Both the position numbers and the translations under genes were made by a program. Shown one piece after another: positions 1 to 11,900 of a stretch of 64,000 nt of DNA (position 1 is its first letter; the number at the start of each line of letters is the position of its first letter). The notes beneath the pieces were generated by a model that ran no database searches, was not told the origin of the DNA, and worked only from the letters and a program-made list of their open reading frames with translations. Source of the DNA: Glandiceps talaboti (Eukaryota > Hemichordata > Enteropneusta > Spengelidae); contig NC_135553.1 in assembly GCF_964340395.1 (NCBI RefSeq), positions 24,952,949 through 25,016,948 on the forward strand, read 5' to 3'.

Positions 1-825
1 ATATTCAGGGACTTCCAGTGATTACAGGATGATTATATATATCTGCCTAATCACGGCATTGCTATCATCCATTTATGTCAGATGATATGATACATGTAAA
101 TGCCATATTAATAGTCTCTTCACACAGTGAACATATTATTTCCCCGAGATTCAGACTTACACTCCATTTGCGTGTCTAGTATAGTGCAGATACAGAGGCC
201 AAACCTATGGTACAATATAACACAGTCTGTAACCGAACTCAGTTTTGGCTGGTCACTTTACAACATACATATACATGATACAATGTAATGAAGCTTATTT
301 CTGAGTTTGATTACCATCAACACAATTGTTTTAGTAGGAATAGAATAATGATATACAGCTCCCTAATAATATTCCAAAATGAAACAAGAGAACCATCCAC
401 AACCACAAAGTTACAGACTGTGTCCCTTTAATCACAAAATATGGTTAGGGCGTTAGACTAAACGATGGAATTTACACAATTTCTGCTACTTGTTCTGTGA
501 CCCATACTTGAGAACATTCTGGAATGTAAAGAACACGTATTAGGCAGGGGGTCAATACACAGGTTATCCTCACCTTGTCAGCTGTTATAACCTGATATCA
601 GGCCATTCTCATCAAAGTGTTTTTTAATTTCAGTTCTTTAACTATAAATCTTGGTGTCGGCATTATTGCCTCTCATACATCGAGTTAAACGATTTTAGTA
701 ACCATAAATTATGAACTCAATAGCTGTATCTCCGAAGAATTTGTTGAAAGAATGTTTAGAACACCAATATTGAGAATGATACATATTGCACATCAGGCTA
801 TATGTAAGCAATGTGTATGTGGAGT
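1..825. other. Intergenic, nothing recognised
   Basis: AT-rich non-coding sequence. I see no convincing exon, RNA gene or repeat structure in this stretch. Confidence 0.5.
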
Positions 826-1185
826 GGAGCCATGATGGGTGAATGGTTAGAGTGGCTGGCTTGGAATCTGCAGGTTACAGGTTCAAGCCCCATCGCTGCC
901 ATTTGTTTCTAAGTGGCTAATATCCTTGGGCAAGATTTGAACCATGATTGTGCCTCAGTCAACGCAGCTTTATAATCAGGGACCTGTTAGGATAGAGGTT
1001 GCAATGTGAATGCTTTAATACTATACACTTATAAAGGCTGCAATGGATTGTATGCTGCTCAGGGAGTTAAGGAAGTATAGGACCATTGTGCCACTATAGA
1101 TCTGTGCCAGGGATAACCATTGGAAAACTCTATGAGCAAAGAGTGGGAAAGTGCCGTATAAAAAATAACATTAGTGTGTTATTAA
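826..1185 (+). mobile_element. tRNA-derived SINE, copy 1
   Basis: The head has a Pol III A-box-like block (TGGTTAGAGTGG, near 844) and a B-box (GGTTCAAGCCC, near 879) at tRNA-like spacing. A longer body follows that ends near GTGGGAAAGTGCCGTATAAA. The first 70 bp closely match a second copy at 6780, including the phrase CTTGGAATCTGCAGGTT. The cloverleaf is not intact, so it is read as a SINE and not a functional tRNA. The exact 3' end is uncertain. Confidence 0.7.
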
Positions 1186-2986
1186 AGTTGCACTAGCTGC
1201 AACCAGAATGATTTTTTTGAAACTGTTTTACAAGATATAATTGACTTACTCCTAATATCATACAGCCTAAATAGTGCTGAGTCACCTGTGGGTAAACAAT
1301 TTGGTGTAGCTGTATGCATATAAATGGTATAATGAATCCAATCAAATTGATTTTTAGGTCAGCATCCTAAAGTCGGCAATCCACTGCATCACAATTTCAA
1401 CATATCACTCTACTACTCATGAACAATATCAATCTCTAATTAGCATGTACTGTTTAATTATTGGTATGTTAACAACTTTCAGTTAATATATTGTTGGTTG
1501 TCTGATCAAAAAAAATCAATACTCCAATTACAACTAGTGTAGCTTTACTAGTGGATTGGCATACCACTTTAACTTGTGACATAGACATCATATGTGTATG
1601 CCAAGATTTGGATAGTGTGAATGAAATACTAGCAATCGTAAATGTGGACTAAAGACAACCTACAAAATTAATATGGCAACTGCTATCATTGATTGCCGGG
1701 GCAGGTGTGTGTGTGTGGGGTGGGGGGGGGGGGGGGGGGGTGTACTCCCCATGTTTCCAGAATGGGTGCCCATTGAGGGCTAGAAAGTTAAAAGTCAAAA
1801 TAAAGCCCTTTTCTATGAAGTGGTGAGCCCATATACACACTCAATACTTTGATTCTTGAGTTTTTTTGGCCTTGTTTATTTAAAACAAAACTTGTGTGCC
1901 AAAATGTAGAGATATGTATGCATTTGCACTAGTTAAAACATTATTGTTGTAAGTCATACACCTACAGAACTGAGAAATGAGTCACAGTTCATCAGATGTT
2001 CGTATCAATTTACCCATGATTCTCTTCATACCAGGTTCCATATGCTAAATGCAAATTAGGAACAGTTTCAAATCATTTCCTGGAGTTTTCAGTTTGCATC
2101 ATTTTCCAGTAGTTTTTTTTATCATTTTCAGTGAATACTGGCTGACAGTTGGTTTAGTATGTCACAAAGTTTACTCCAAAATACAAATTTTCAGAGACTT
2201 TGCAGGAGAGGTTTGAACTCCAGAATTTTCCAGGAGTAGTTTCAAATTCCAGGACTTCCCAGATTGGTTTAAAAGTTCAGGATTATGCAGGAGATTATGA
2301 AACTTATGTGACAGTCTCCTTGAAATGCTATATGCTGGGTTTACTACCAATGCATCTTTCAAATTTGAAAGGCAAAATTTCACTTCACTTACAAAAATGG
2401 AACTATAGTTTATGGACCAATCAAAGTTTATACACTGATATACCCCAGGTAATACCCAGTAGTATGACTAACAACAGTAATACTTTACACAGTGGTATTA
2501 TTACATCAAATAGTTTTAAAAGATTACAATAAGTAAAAAATATTACATGACTGATTCATTTAGTTGTATTTTGATTTGAATGTAGAATAACTTACTCGAT
2601 AAATTAAAAATCTTGCATCAAATGGTAGCTACATCAAGAATGAAAAGTAATACACATAATTATGTAATCATTTGTTATAACTGAAATTTCTATAAGCATA
2701 AAATCAACATCTATTAAAAAGAACAGAGTACCACATCTGCAACAATCTTTGTAATTGTCCCTACTTCTATGTTGCTAGATTGTCCATACATTCCAAGGTG
2801 GTGTGAACGACGTGTCACAAACACAATATCAAATCTCATATTGAAACACTGGAATCTGAATGTTCAATTCTTGTTATGTTGAATTAGTGTCAAAATTTTT
2901 GGCTTTTCTATTTGAACACTGTGTCAAAATAAATAAGCATGAACAGGGAATTATTTTTATGCGAATGAATACATTAACTTGGAAAA
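1186..2986. other. Intergenic, no gene seen
   Basis: AT-rich sequence with a GT/G homopolymer tract near 1708-1741. Short reading frames here look random in composition. Around 2070-2290 a phrase like TTCCAGGAGT recurs loosely, which suggests decayed repeat and not a gene. Confidence 0.4.
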
Positions 2987-3182
2987 AGTGATGTGGCTAT
3001 AACTTTAAGTACATGTAAATTGAAGTCATACTCAAATGGCACAGAAGGTTAGAAATTGTTTTCATCTAAAATTTTGACTTTCAAAGTGATGTGGCTATAA
3101 CTTTAAGTACATGTAAATTGAAGTCATACTCAAATGGCACAGAAGGTTAGAAATTGTTTTCATCTAAAATTTTGACTTTCAA
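2987..3182. repeat. Tandem duplication, 98 bp x 2
   Basis: Two essentially identical 98-bp units lie head to tail (2987-3084 and 3085-3182), each beginning AGTGATGTGGCTATAAC. The near identity indicates a recent duplication. No coding content is seen. Confidence 0.9.
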
Positions 3183-3552
3183 AATAAATAAATTCCCAGT
3201 TTAGTCACAGTCATTTGTACAAATTTATAACTCTTCTAGATACAAATTTCACCAGTGACTTTATTTACTCTTAGACTAGTTTCTTCCTCGTCTGTGGTCA
3301 GCACAAACTACCCAGTATATCTGTACAAACTACAAACTACAAGTGACCATAGTATCTAGAATTTGGAAAAAAAAACGTTTTTTCTTGTTTTCTTTCATTT
3401 TCTTTTGTTACGACCGACTCAATATTCATCCTGTTTATAGCCAAATCAAAGAACGACTTCTGTGATTTTTCTGTCAGCTTCTTACCAAGTCGGAGTTCTG
3501 TTACAGTTGACTGAACATTCACCCTGTTTATATACTAAATAAACTTCCACTC

Positions 3553-3818
3553 TCACCTAATCCCACCCTCATCTGAATGAAAACACCTCTAATCCTATAA
3601 TAGCTGCTGTATCAGTTACCAAGTCAATTTACCTTGCATCTCAACGTTTGTGGATTACTAACACAAGATAAACAGCTCAAACTCTATGTATTCCCATCAG
3701 CTGAACATTTATTGTTTATAAGTTAAAAGTTAAGATGCAAGGTACATTGGGCAATGTAACTGATACAGCACTAAGTATAAGATTAGAGATATTTTCATCT
3801 AAACAAGGGATTAGGCAA
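3553..3818. mobile_element. Foldback (MITE-like) element
   Basis: About 100 bp at the left end is an imperfect reverse complement of the right end. Matching blocks include GCTGTATCAGTTAC (near 3606) against GTAACTGATACAGC (near 3757), and CTTGCATCTCAAC against GTTAAGATGCAAG. Further pairing runs out through CTCTAATC/GATTAGAG and CCTAATCCC/GGGATTAGG. This is the layout of a non-autonomous hairpin DNA element. No transposase is present and target-site duplications were not defined. Confidence 0.7.
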
Positions 3819-3897
3819 GAATAGAATATAACAAGGTGTCTTTTATTCAGTCAATAAACATAGCATATATTCAGTGGAGTGTAACCATAGACAGTAC

Positions 3898-4077
3898 AGG
3901 GGGTCTATGTTACAGGAAATTAGGAATAAAGAAGACATACTTAGGGGGTCTATGTTACAAGAAATTAGGAATAAAGAAGACAGATTTAGGGGGTCTATGT
4001 TGCAGGAAGTTAGTAATAAAGAAGACAGACTTAGGGGGTCTATGTTGCAGGAAGTTAGTAATAAAGAAGACAGACTT
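3898..4077. repeat. Minisatellite, 45 bp x 4
   Basis: Four direct copies of a 45-bp unit starting AGGGGGTCTATGTT. The last two differ slightly from the first two. 45 is a multiple of three, so reading frames run through it, but they are repeat artefacts. Confidence 0.9.
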
Positions 4078-4439
4078 ATAATAAAACAGAAAGAAATCTT
4101 TGTTTTATTCCATCACAAAAAGTTTCAAAATGTGCATTATCACGTCTCCCTGTGGTATCATTGTAAACAGTTACACTAATGCTCAGATGTAAACTGGATA
4201 GTTAAATAGGAATACCACAGCAGCAAATAAAAACATTTTTGTAAACTTTTTAGATTATCTATCTGACAGTAATAAAGTAAGAGTTATGAATATTCATTGT
4301 TCATCTAATCCATATGTAAGTCTACTGACTTCCATCAGGCAACACTGGACAACTGTCAGAACAATCAAGGTGAAAACAGGTTTCAATTTGGTGTTTTTTG
4401 GCAATTTTATGGTGATGTTACATCATGAAATGATTCTCC

Positions 4440-5160
4440 AGAACCCAAAGTTTATGAAAACATCACCTTCCCCCACGTCTCAGGGGTGTCAGAAGAAATT
4501 CGCAGAGTTTTCCCGCAATACCAAATACCAGTTTCCCTCAAAGCCGCTAACACGTTGAGGCAAAAGTTAAACACGACAGTTGAATAAGTTACTGTGGTGC
4601 TATCATATCACTCACATCATGTGTAAGTTGATGGCAATAACTGATACAAGTACTAACACAGACAAACCCACTAGAGACAATCAAAGTAACATCGTTTATG
4701 CTATACAGTGTAAAGATGAGGGTTGCCAGGAATTGTATATTGGTGAAACAAAACAAACTCTGGACAAACGAATGTACCAACACAGAGGAGCGACTTCATC
4801 CGGTGTGGGGAATTCGGCAGTGTATACACACCTCAACAGTATGAACCACTCCTTTGACAATAAGGATGTAGTTATATTGGACAAAGAACACAGGTGGTTT
4901 GAAAGAGGGCTAAAGGAGGCCATATATGTTAAACAGGAGGAGCCTTCTCTTAACAGGGGAGGGGTACTATGTCATAACTTGACAGGGGCATACACACTGT
5001 GATTAGGAAAATTCCTTGATGGTTTTCATCATCACATGACAATTCTACTGTCAGGTGTCACCAACCTTCTGTCAATAGATCATCAGTCGGCTTGAAGAAG
5101 TGTCCAGGGTAGGACGTGAAACTGTTGTCATTCAAAACAACAGCAAGTCCAGTTGGATAG
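4440..5160 (+). mobile_element. Penelope-like element, 3' fragment
   Basis: The region carries protein-level signatures of the C-terminal half of a Penelope-like retroelement. Near 4485-4575 the plus strand reads GVSEEIRRVFPQYQIP and then NTLRQKL, a linker typical of this family. A GIY-YIG nuclease domain follows at 4654-5002. The sequence after the stop reads like a Penelope 3' tail (GAAGAAGTGTCCAGG, near 5094). The reverse-transcriptase part is missing, so the copy is 5' truncated and dead. It lies downstream of the SLC39A11 stop, in opposite orientation. Confidence 0.8.
4654..5002 (+). pseudogene. GIY-YIG endonuclease remnant of Penelope
   Basis: The frame is open for about 115 codons. 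It shows the family core: IVYAIQC, then ELYIGET, a catalytic-type Arg in LDKRMYQHR, the phrase WFERGLKEAIYVK carrying the conserved Glu, and PSLNRGG. In Penelope elements this domain nicks target DNA for integration. The upstream part of the protein is lost and there is no credible own start codon, so this is a fragment of a larger polyprotein and not a host gene. Confidence 0.8.
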
Positions 5161-5920
5161 ATTATAATTACTTCATTATGAACTTCATACCTGGATGATT
5201 GAAAACATTCCTAGACATATTTATGACAATACCTTTTATTCCACAGTGTGGTGTTCCTCTTACTTGAGTTATCGTATTACAAATAGAACTGTCCTGTAGG
5301 TGGAAGAAATTCTTTGATTGGTTGTTGTTGAATATGTTGTCATGACTACAAGATGATGATTCGTTGAATGAACACATCAACTTGTAGCTCACAAGAGTGA
5401 CATATTGTTTTCTTGTACAACCTTGGGTGATTTATGCACATAAAATGAAAAGAATCAATATACTTACTTTGTTCATAAAATCATACATAACAATATCATT
5501 GGACAATAAAATCTCATAAACAATTTCAAATCCTTTGTTAGGGCAAAAACTAAAAAACTAAATATACTAATACATGACAATAGAAGTCTACATGGACTGA
5601 GATGAATCAAGATTATTAGTCATATGTTTATAATGGTGATACTAATTATAATCACCAATAAAATCAATCCATAAGACAGCACCAGGCACATGTAAAGCTA
5701 TGTGAATGTAAAAATTACCCAGGTCAATGACTCTTGAATGAACTCTGTTCTACAAGTTCACCTATGACCTGTCACACTGAATTGCACTTCAATGTTATTT
5801 CCAAGGTTATGTGACTGGGGTCAAGTGAGGTCAACAAAGTATCCCCGAGTGGGGTCAACTGATGTCAAGTAAGGTCAACTAGGCTTTCATGACTGGGGTC
5901 AACTGTGGTGTTGATTAAGG
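5161..5920. other. 3' flank of SLC39A11
   Basis: This is the downstream side of the minus-strand SLC39A11 gene and may hold its 3' UTR. Near 5820-5935 short phrases of the type GGGGTCAACTG recur loosely. No separate gene is recognised. Confidence 0.4.
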
Positions 5921-8900
5921 TCAACCAAGTCCAACATCCAATGACATCATCACAATGAATCCGATTATGCAGCCCCATGATGCAAGAATACCATTTCCAC
6001 TGAAAGATGTAATATATTCATGGTTGTCATGTAAACAGATTAGCTTTGATAACTATAGGTACTGATATTATTTGATATTATTTGATATTATTTGATATTA
6101 TTTGATATTAAAGTTTAAGTACAAGGTGGTGAAAACAAATAAAAATTGCATTGGTTCTAACTCTGGATGAAATCTTTCATGACATTATTAAAAACACTGG
6201 TTGTATTTGCCTGACAAAGAGATCATGGTAAATGTGATGTCATCATATGATGTCTTCCCATAAACCCTTGCAGGAAATCCCCCCAAAATGGCTGAACACT
6301 TGCCAAGAGCAGTAGGACTTCACATGAATTTAAAGAAAGATGAATAAGTTACTGTGGTGCTATGCCATCACTCAAATCATGTGTCAGTTGATGGCAATAA
6401 TTGATACAAGTGTACTTAAAACAGAAATAAGTTTGACTGGACTTTTCCTTGAAAGCTTACAAGGGTTGTGTTTTTACTTACCCACTTTGTGACTCTGGTA
6501 CTATGTCATCAACAACCACATATACCATAGCACCTGCAGCAAATGCCATAGCATAGGGTAGCAATGGCTCAGCTACTACCATGGCAACAGCTCCAAGGAC
6601 ACCAGCTATAGGCTCAACCATCCCACTTAGTTGACCATACCTGAACATAACCATTGTAATATATTGTTACAGTACATTTAGACATACTATCTGGATTTGT
6701 ACCCCTCTCCCCTACTCTATGTAGCAATAATCTTATACAGGTGAAATCATATAATGGGACGATACTTCCTTCATCTAAGTCACAATGGGCAAATGGTTAG
6801 CATGACCAGCTTGGAATCTGCAGGTTGCAGGTTCGAGCCCCATTGCTGCCATTTGTTTTGGAATGGCTGAAGTCCTTGGGCACAGTGACGGCTCAAATCA
6901 AGGAGTCATGGAGATATTTCAGTGAAAATCAAAGTTCTTAAAGTCTCTCAAAACACTGACATAAAAGCTTGTCTGTGACCCTTTAATTTGATAACATAAA
7001 TGCTGGTTCCCACATCTTGTTTTCAAGGATATCAACGATCTTGTATTTTCCCCATACAGTAAAATATACATAATTCAGCGACCATATTGGATTCAGCAGC
7101 CATATTGGATTCTAAAATGGCTGAATTTTGATAACATTTTGACCTGTATTTCAAAAGTTTGTACACAGACCCTTGACTTTCTTTCTTGATTTCAACTGAG
7201 AATGGGTTGGCGTTTTCTTGAACAAAGTTACATACAATAAAAGATTAAACAGTTCATTTCTGAGGCTTCTTTCAGATTCATATTATAATTTGGGCATAAA
7301 AAGACAGGTGGCTGAAAGAACTACAGAACTCATTGATCTTTAACATAAGACTGATCCCCATTGCTCCAATCATAGGATTAGTATCCATGGTTAAACAAGA
7401 CCTTGGGATTCAAACAACACGGTTTAAAACTATTATGTATTTGGACCACTTGGCCTTTGGCAATGGAATACCAACTGCATGACGCAGTGAGATCAGTTCT
7501 CAATACATTGACTTTCAAACTATCCTTGGCATGCTGTGGTGTTTGACAACTAGTGAACCCTGTAAACCTGAAACATAGATCCATGCATGCCACAGTTACA
7601 CTCTGCTTACGAACAAACAGATCCTCCTTGTTTCTGCTACAATACCTGCCTGGTATTTTAAGTTTGAAATTCCATGGCAGACACTTCATATATTTACCTA
7701 TCTCTGTTTCTCTTAAATAGTCAGGTGATTTTTTTCTCTCAATCTCTCAATTTTTTTTAATGATTTAACATGATAGTATAATATGAAATTGGTATGTAAA
7801 ATATGTGAACAATCCTCCATTACATACTGCCCTCTAGAGACACATTACTGTGGAATGTCTAGTTGAACAGTGAAAATCTTTTCAGGAGTGTAAATAAAAC
7901 AAAGGCAAAGGGTCTGTAACACATCTTAAAATATTAGGCAGGAGAATGAAGTCAAACATTTCAACAAAACTGAACTGCAAGCTTAACATTGACTGACAAT
8001 TAAAAGTAAATACGGACACTTGAGGGCGCTGTTGGCCCTGCACTAAAGACTGTTTTCAAGTCAAATGATGATTGGAAAGAAGGGTATGAAAGAAATATGT
8101 GAGAAAAATAATGCTTATAATGATATGGGAGGCTACACAACACGTCTAAGTTTAAGGGTGCACACACATATATTGGCACATACTCACAAAACACACACAC
8201 ACACACACACACCATGGACAATAATAAACCAAATTCAAAAGATTTGAGTACAGGTTAGATTCATAGACAATAATAAACCAAATTCAAAAGATTTGAGTAC
8301 AGGTCAGATTCATAGGTCATGTGATATAACAAATTAATTATCTTACCAAAAACTTTTCCATGTAGAATACCCTGCCCCTCGCAAAGGAAGACTAACTGCA
8401 AGGCCTTCGGGAAAATTTTGAATTCCTATACCAATAGCAAGATTTCTAGGAATATACAAAATTGCACAGAAGACAATTATTTCATAACTTCAGACTGATT
8501 GTGAGTAAGAAAATGATGAAGTCACAAGAGAGAGAGAGTGAGAGAGAGAGAGAGAGACAGAGAGAGAGAGAGAAAGGCAGGGTCAGAGACAGAGAGAGCC
8601 AGAGACAGAGAAAGAGACAAGAGAGAGACAGGGAGACAGGGACAGAGAAAGACTGAGAGACACACAGAGAGATATTTTGATATCTTATGGTGGATTACAC
8701 CTATAATTTCTATCATTTCTGAACATTTACAACCAAACAACTTTTAATTCATATTTATTTTTATATTTTTCACAGTGAACAATAATTTACGAGTGGTTTT
8801 AAAATATCTAAGAATGTTACTAAAAGACACAACAATGAAAGTTTAACATTACCTGGCATTTTCAAAAGTAGCTGAAGCTGTTTTACCAATTGCACCAAAA

Positions 8901-11900
8901 CCCACACCAACAGCTAAACCCTCTGATAAAGGTAACAACAACAACACAAACTGTATTTAGGATCAAATTTACAGTTAGATTAACACATTCATGCTCCACT
9001 CTGTTTGTTCTAAAATACAACTGTTTTCCTTACAAACCATAAGCATACAGAGTAACCCTATACCAGCCTAACCACTAACTAACAACTGAACATAGTGATA
9101 CACTGCATGCAAGTCAAATTAGTATATAAACTCAAATTCAAAAGACAGATTATTGATTTGACAAAATATTTTGAAGTTCAAAGTTTTTCTTTTGTTCTCA
9201 CCTGGTATATTATGTATAGTAATAGCAATTATTAATAAAAGAATTCGTCTCCAACTAAGTTTTCTCTGTGAGATTGACATAGATTTATTTGAAAATCCTC
9301 CTTCAGCGTCATCTATAACTTCAGAAGGATTCAATGGTCGACGTCTCTGTGTTGTACTTGATGGTCCATTTTCTGATACACCTACAAAATAAGACATGAT
9401 ATAATTTGTAATCTTGAATTTTTTTGACTATATTTGGACCTGTCCTAACTAGTTTGCTGTAAACACTGTGTTGTTTCTCAGACAAACAGTAAAAAGTATC
9501 TTAAAAAGATGACTCAAATACTTCTAGACCGCTAACGTGAAGAATGTGCCTAGGGGCCAATTTTCCCTGAAAACAAAGTTATTGAATTATCTCAAAATTT
9601 TGTCTTATGACAGCTTGTTCCTGGTACTTTGAAATAATAAACAAAATATGTTTTGGGTTCACTATCTTATTTTCAAAGAAAATCTTTTATTTTCCAATAC
9701 AGTTAACACAGTATTTGGTGGCCATTTTGGATTCTAAAGTGGTGGCCATTTTGGATTCTAAAATTTGACTTTCAAAAATTTGCATGGTGACCATGGTTTT
9801 TCTTCAAGATTTTACTGAAAATTTTTTGTAGGTTTCTTGAACAAAGTAATAGCTTATGACCTTTATTTCAGTTGTAAAAACTATATTAATTGTTAAAAAT
9901 AGGTTGAAGAAACACTTTCAAAAGGTCAAAAATTCCTGAACAGCAAAGAAAAATTTGCATATGTATGAAATTATGTCATAATAGGAAATTTGCATACGTA
10001 TGAGATGATGATGATGATGATGATGATAATGATGATGATGATGATGATGATGTCATAAAAGGAACACATTGCGCTACTGCTGAGTTCACTATTACCTTGT
10101 AATTAAATAATCGCCTTTCAATAGAAATATGTGAATAAGGTAAATATAAGGTTGCAATGAAGCCTTTCCACAACTAAAAACTGAGAGTGAATAGATGTCA
10201 CAATAGTTGTCACAATACCATAAAGTGATGTTATGGTTTTCTTACCTATTATGGTTGATGAATTATCATAATGGACATCAATTTGTTCTTCTTGGTGAAT
10301 TTTTTCTTCTGTTTCTAACGCAAGTGCAATATTTGGTGAACTCACACCCTATGGATAAAGAAATTGTACGTTACATTTACATGTATCTCCGGAGCTGTTT
10401 CAAAATGATTCAAAATGCCATTGACAGAATGCAAGATAATGCTCGCACAGAAAAATACAAGGCCATTTTTGTTTTTGCAACAGAGAATTTTAGTTCCTTT
10501 AGAACACAAATGTATATTACATGATATACGATATACAATGCTATATGTTTTCCCCTATACAAGGACTATACTGTACATACCAAGTAAGGTAACATCCAGT
10601 CAGCCATGTAGACAAACCCAGCACCAAGACCAAACCCAATAGCTGTAGGGATGAAAGCCCACTGTCCTTTATCGCCATAGTTACCAGATTGTTCAGCTAG
10701 TTCTATGGCTGGTGCTAGAAGTGACCAATAGGAGGCAGCCAGCATTACCTGTATATACAAATAACGTTATTCACATGTTGACTGATTGAGAGGGCAACAT
10801 CACGTTACGTATGTTGACTGATTGAGAGGGCAACATCATATGTTACGTATGTTGACTGATTGAGAGGGCAACATGATCTGTTATGTATGTTGACTGATTG
10901 AGAGGGCAACATCACGTTACGTATGTTGACTGATTGAGAGGGCAACATCATATGTTACGTATGTTGACTGATTGAGAGGGCAACATCATATGTTATGTAT
11001 GTTGACTGATTGAGAGGGCAACATCATATGTTATGTATGTTGACTGATTGAGAGGGCAACATCATATGTTACGTATGTTGACTGATTGAGAGGGCAACAT
11101 CATATGTTACGTATGTTGACTGATTGAGAGGGCAACATCATATGTTACGTATGTTGACTGATTGAGAGGGCAACATCATATGTTACGTATGTTGACTGAT
11201 TGAGAGGGCAACATCATATGTTTCCTTGAGGGCCTGTAGATCACCCAAACACAGGCTGTTTCTCCCAAGAGCAAAGCCCTAGGGAAACAGTCTGTGTTGG
11301 GGTGCCCCACAGGTCCTAGGGAAACTGACGTATGATATACAATTAGTCAATATGTGTTTTGTAACACACCACATATCAGTAACACCACATTGTATGCTGT
11401 GCCTTTTATGACATCAACTTCCTTCTTGGGCTAAGTACTGCATATCCAGTTATTTGATTGCGATTCACTTCACACCAATTTCAACTAGTCCCATTTCAAC
11501 TCGCCCCAATATTAACTCATCCCATTTTCAACTAATCCCAATCCCTTTCAAAATTATGTAGTAAAAGTAATTTGCAGATCTTTGCAGTATGATTTACGTG
11601 TACATGTATGAAAATCAGGAATGCACTGATAGAAGCCTACATGTACAATGCACTGATAGAAGTCTACATGTACAATGCACTGATAGAAGTCTACATGTAC
11701 AATGCATTCATAGAAGCCTACATGTACAATGCACTGATAGAAGCCTACATGTACAATGCACTGATAGAAGTCTACATGTACAATGCACTGATAGAAGTCT
11801 ACATGTACAATGCATTCATAGAAGCCTACATGTACAATGCACTGATAGAAGCCTACATGTACAATGCATTCATAGAAGTCTACATGTACAATGCACTGAT

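Noticed and set aside
840-905. tRNA gene
   Set aside because: The B-box is good but no cloverleaf forms, and a near copy at 6780 with a SINE-like body shows that it is a repeat.
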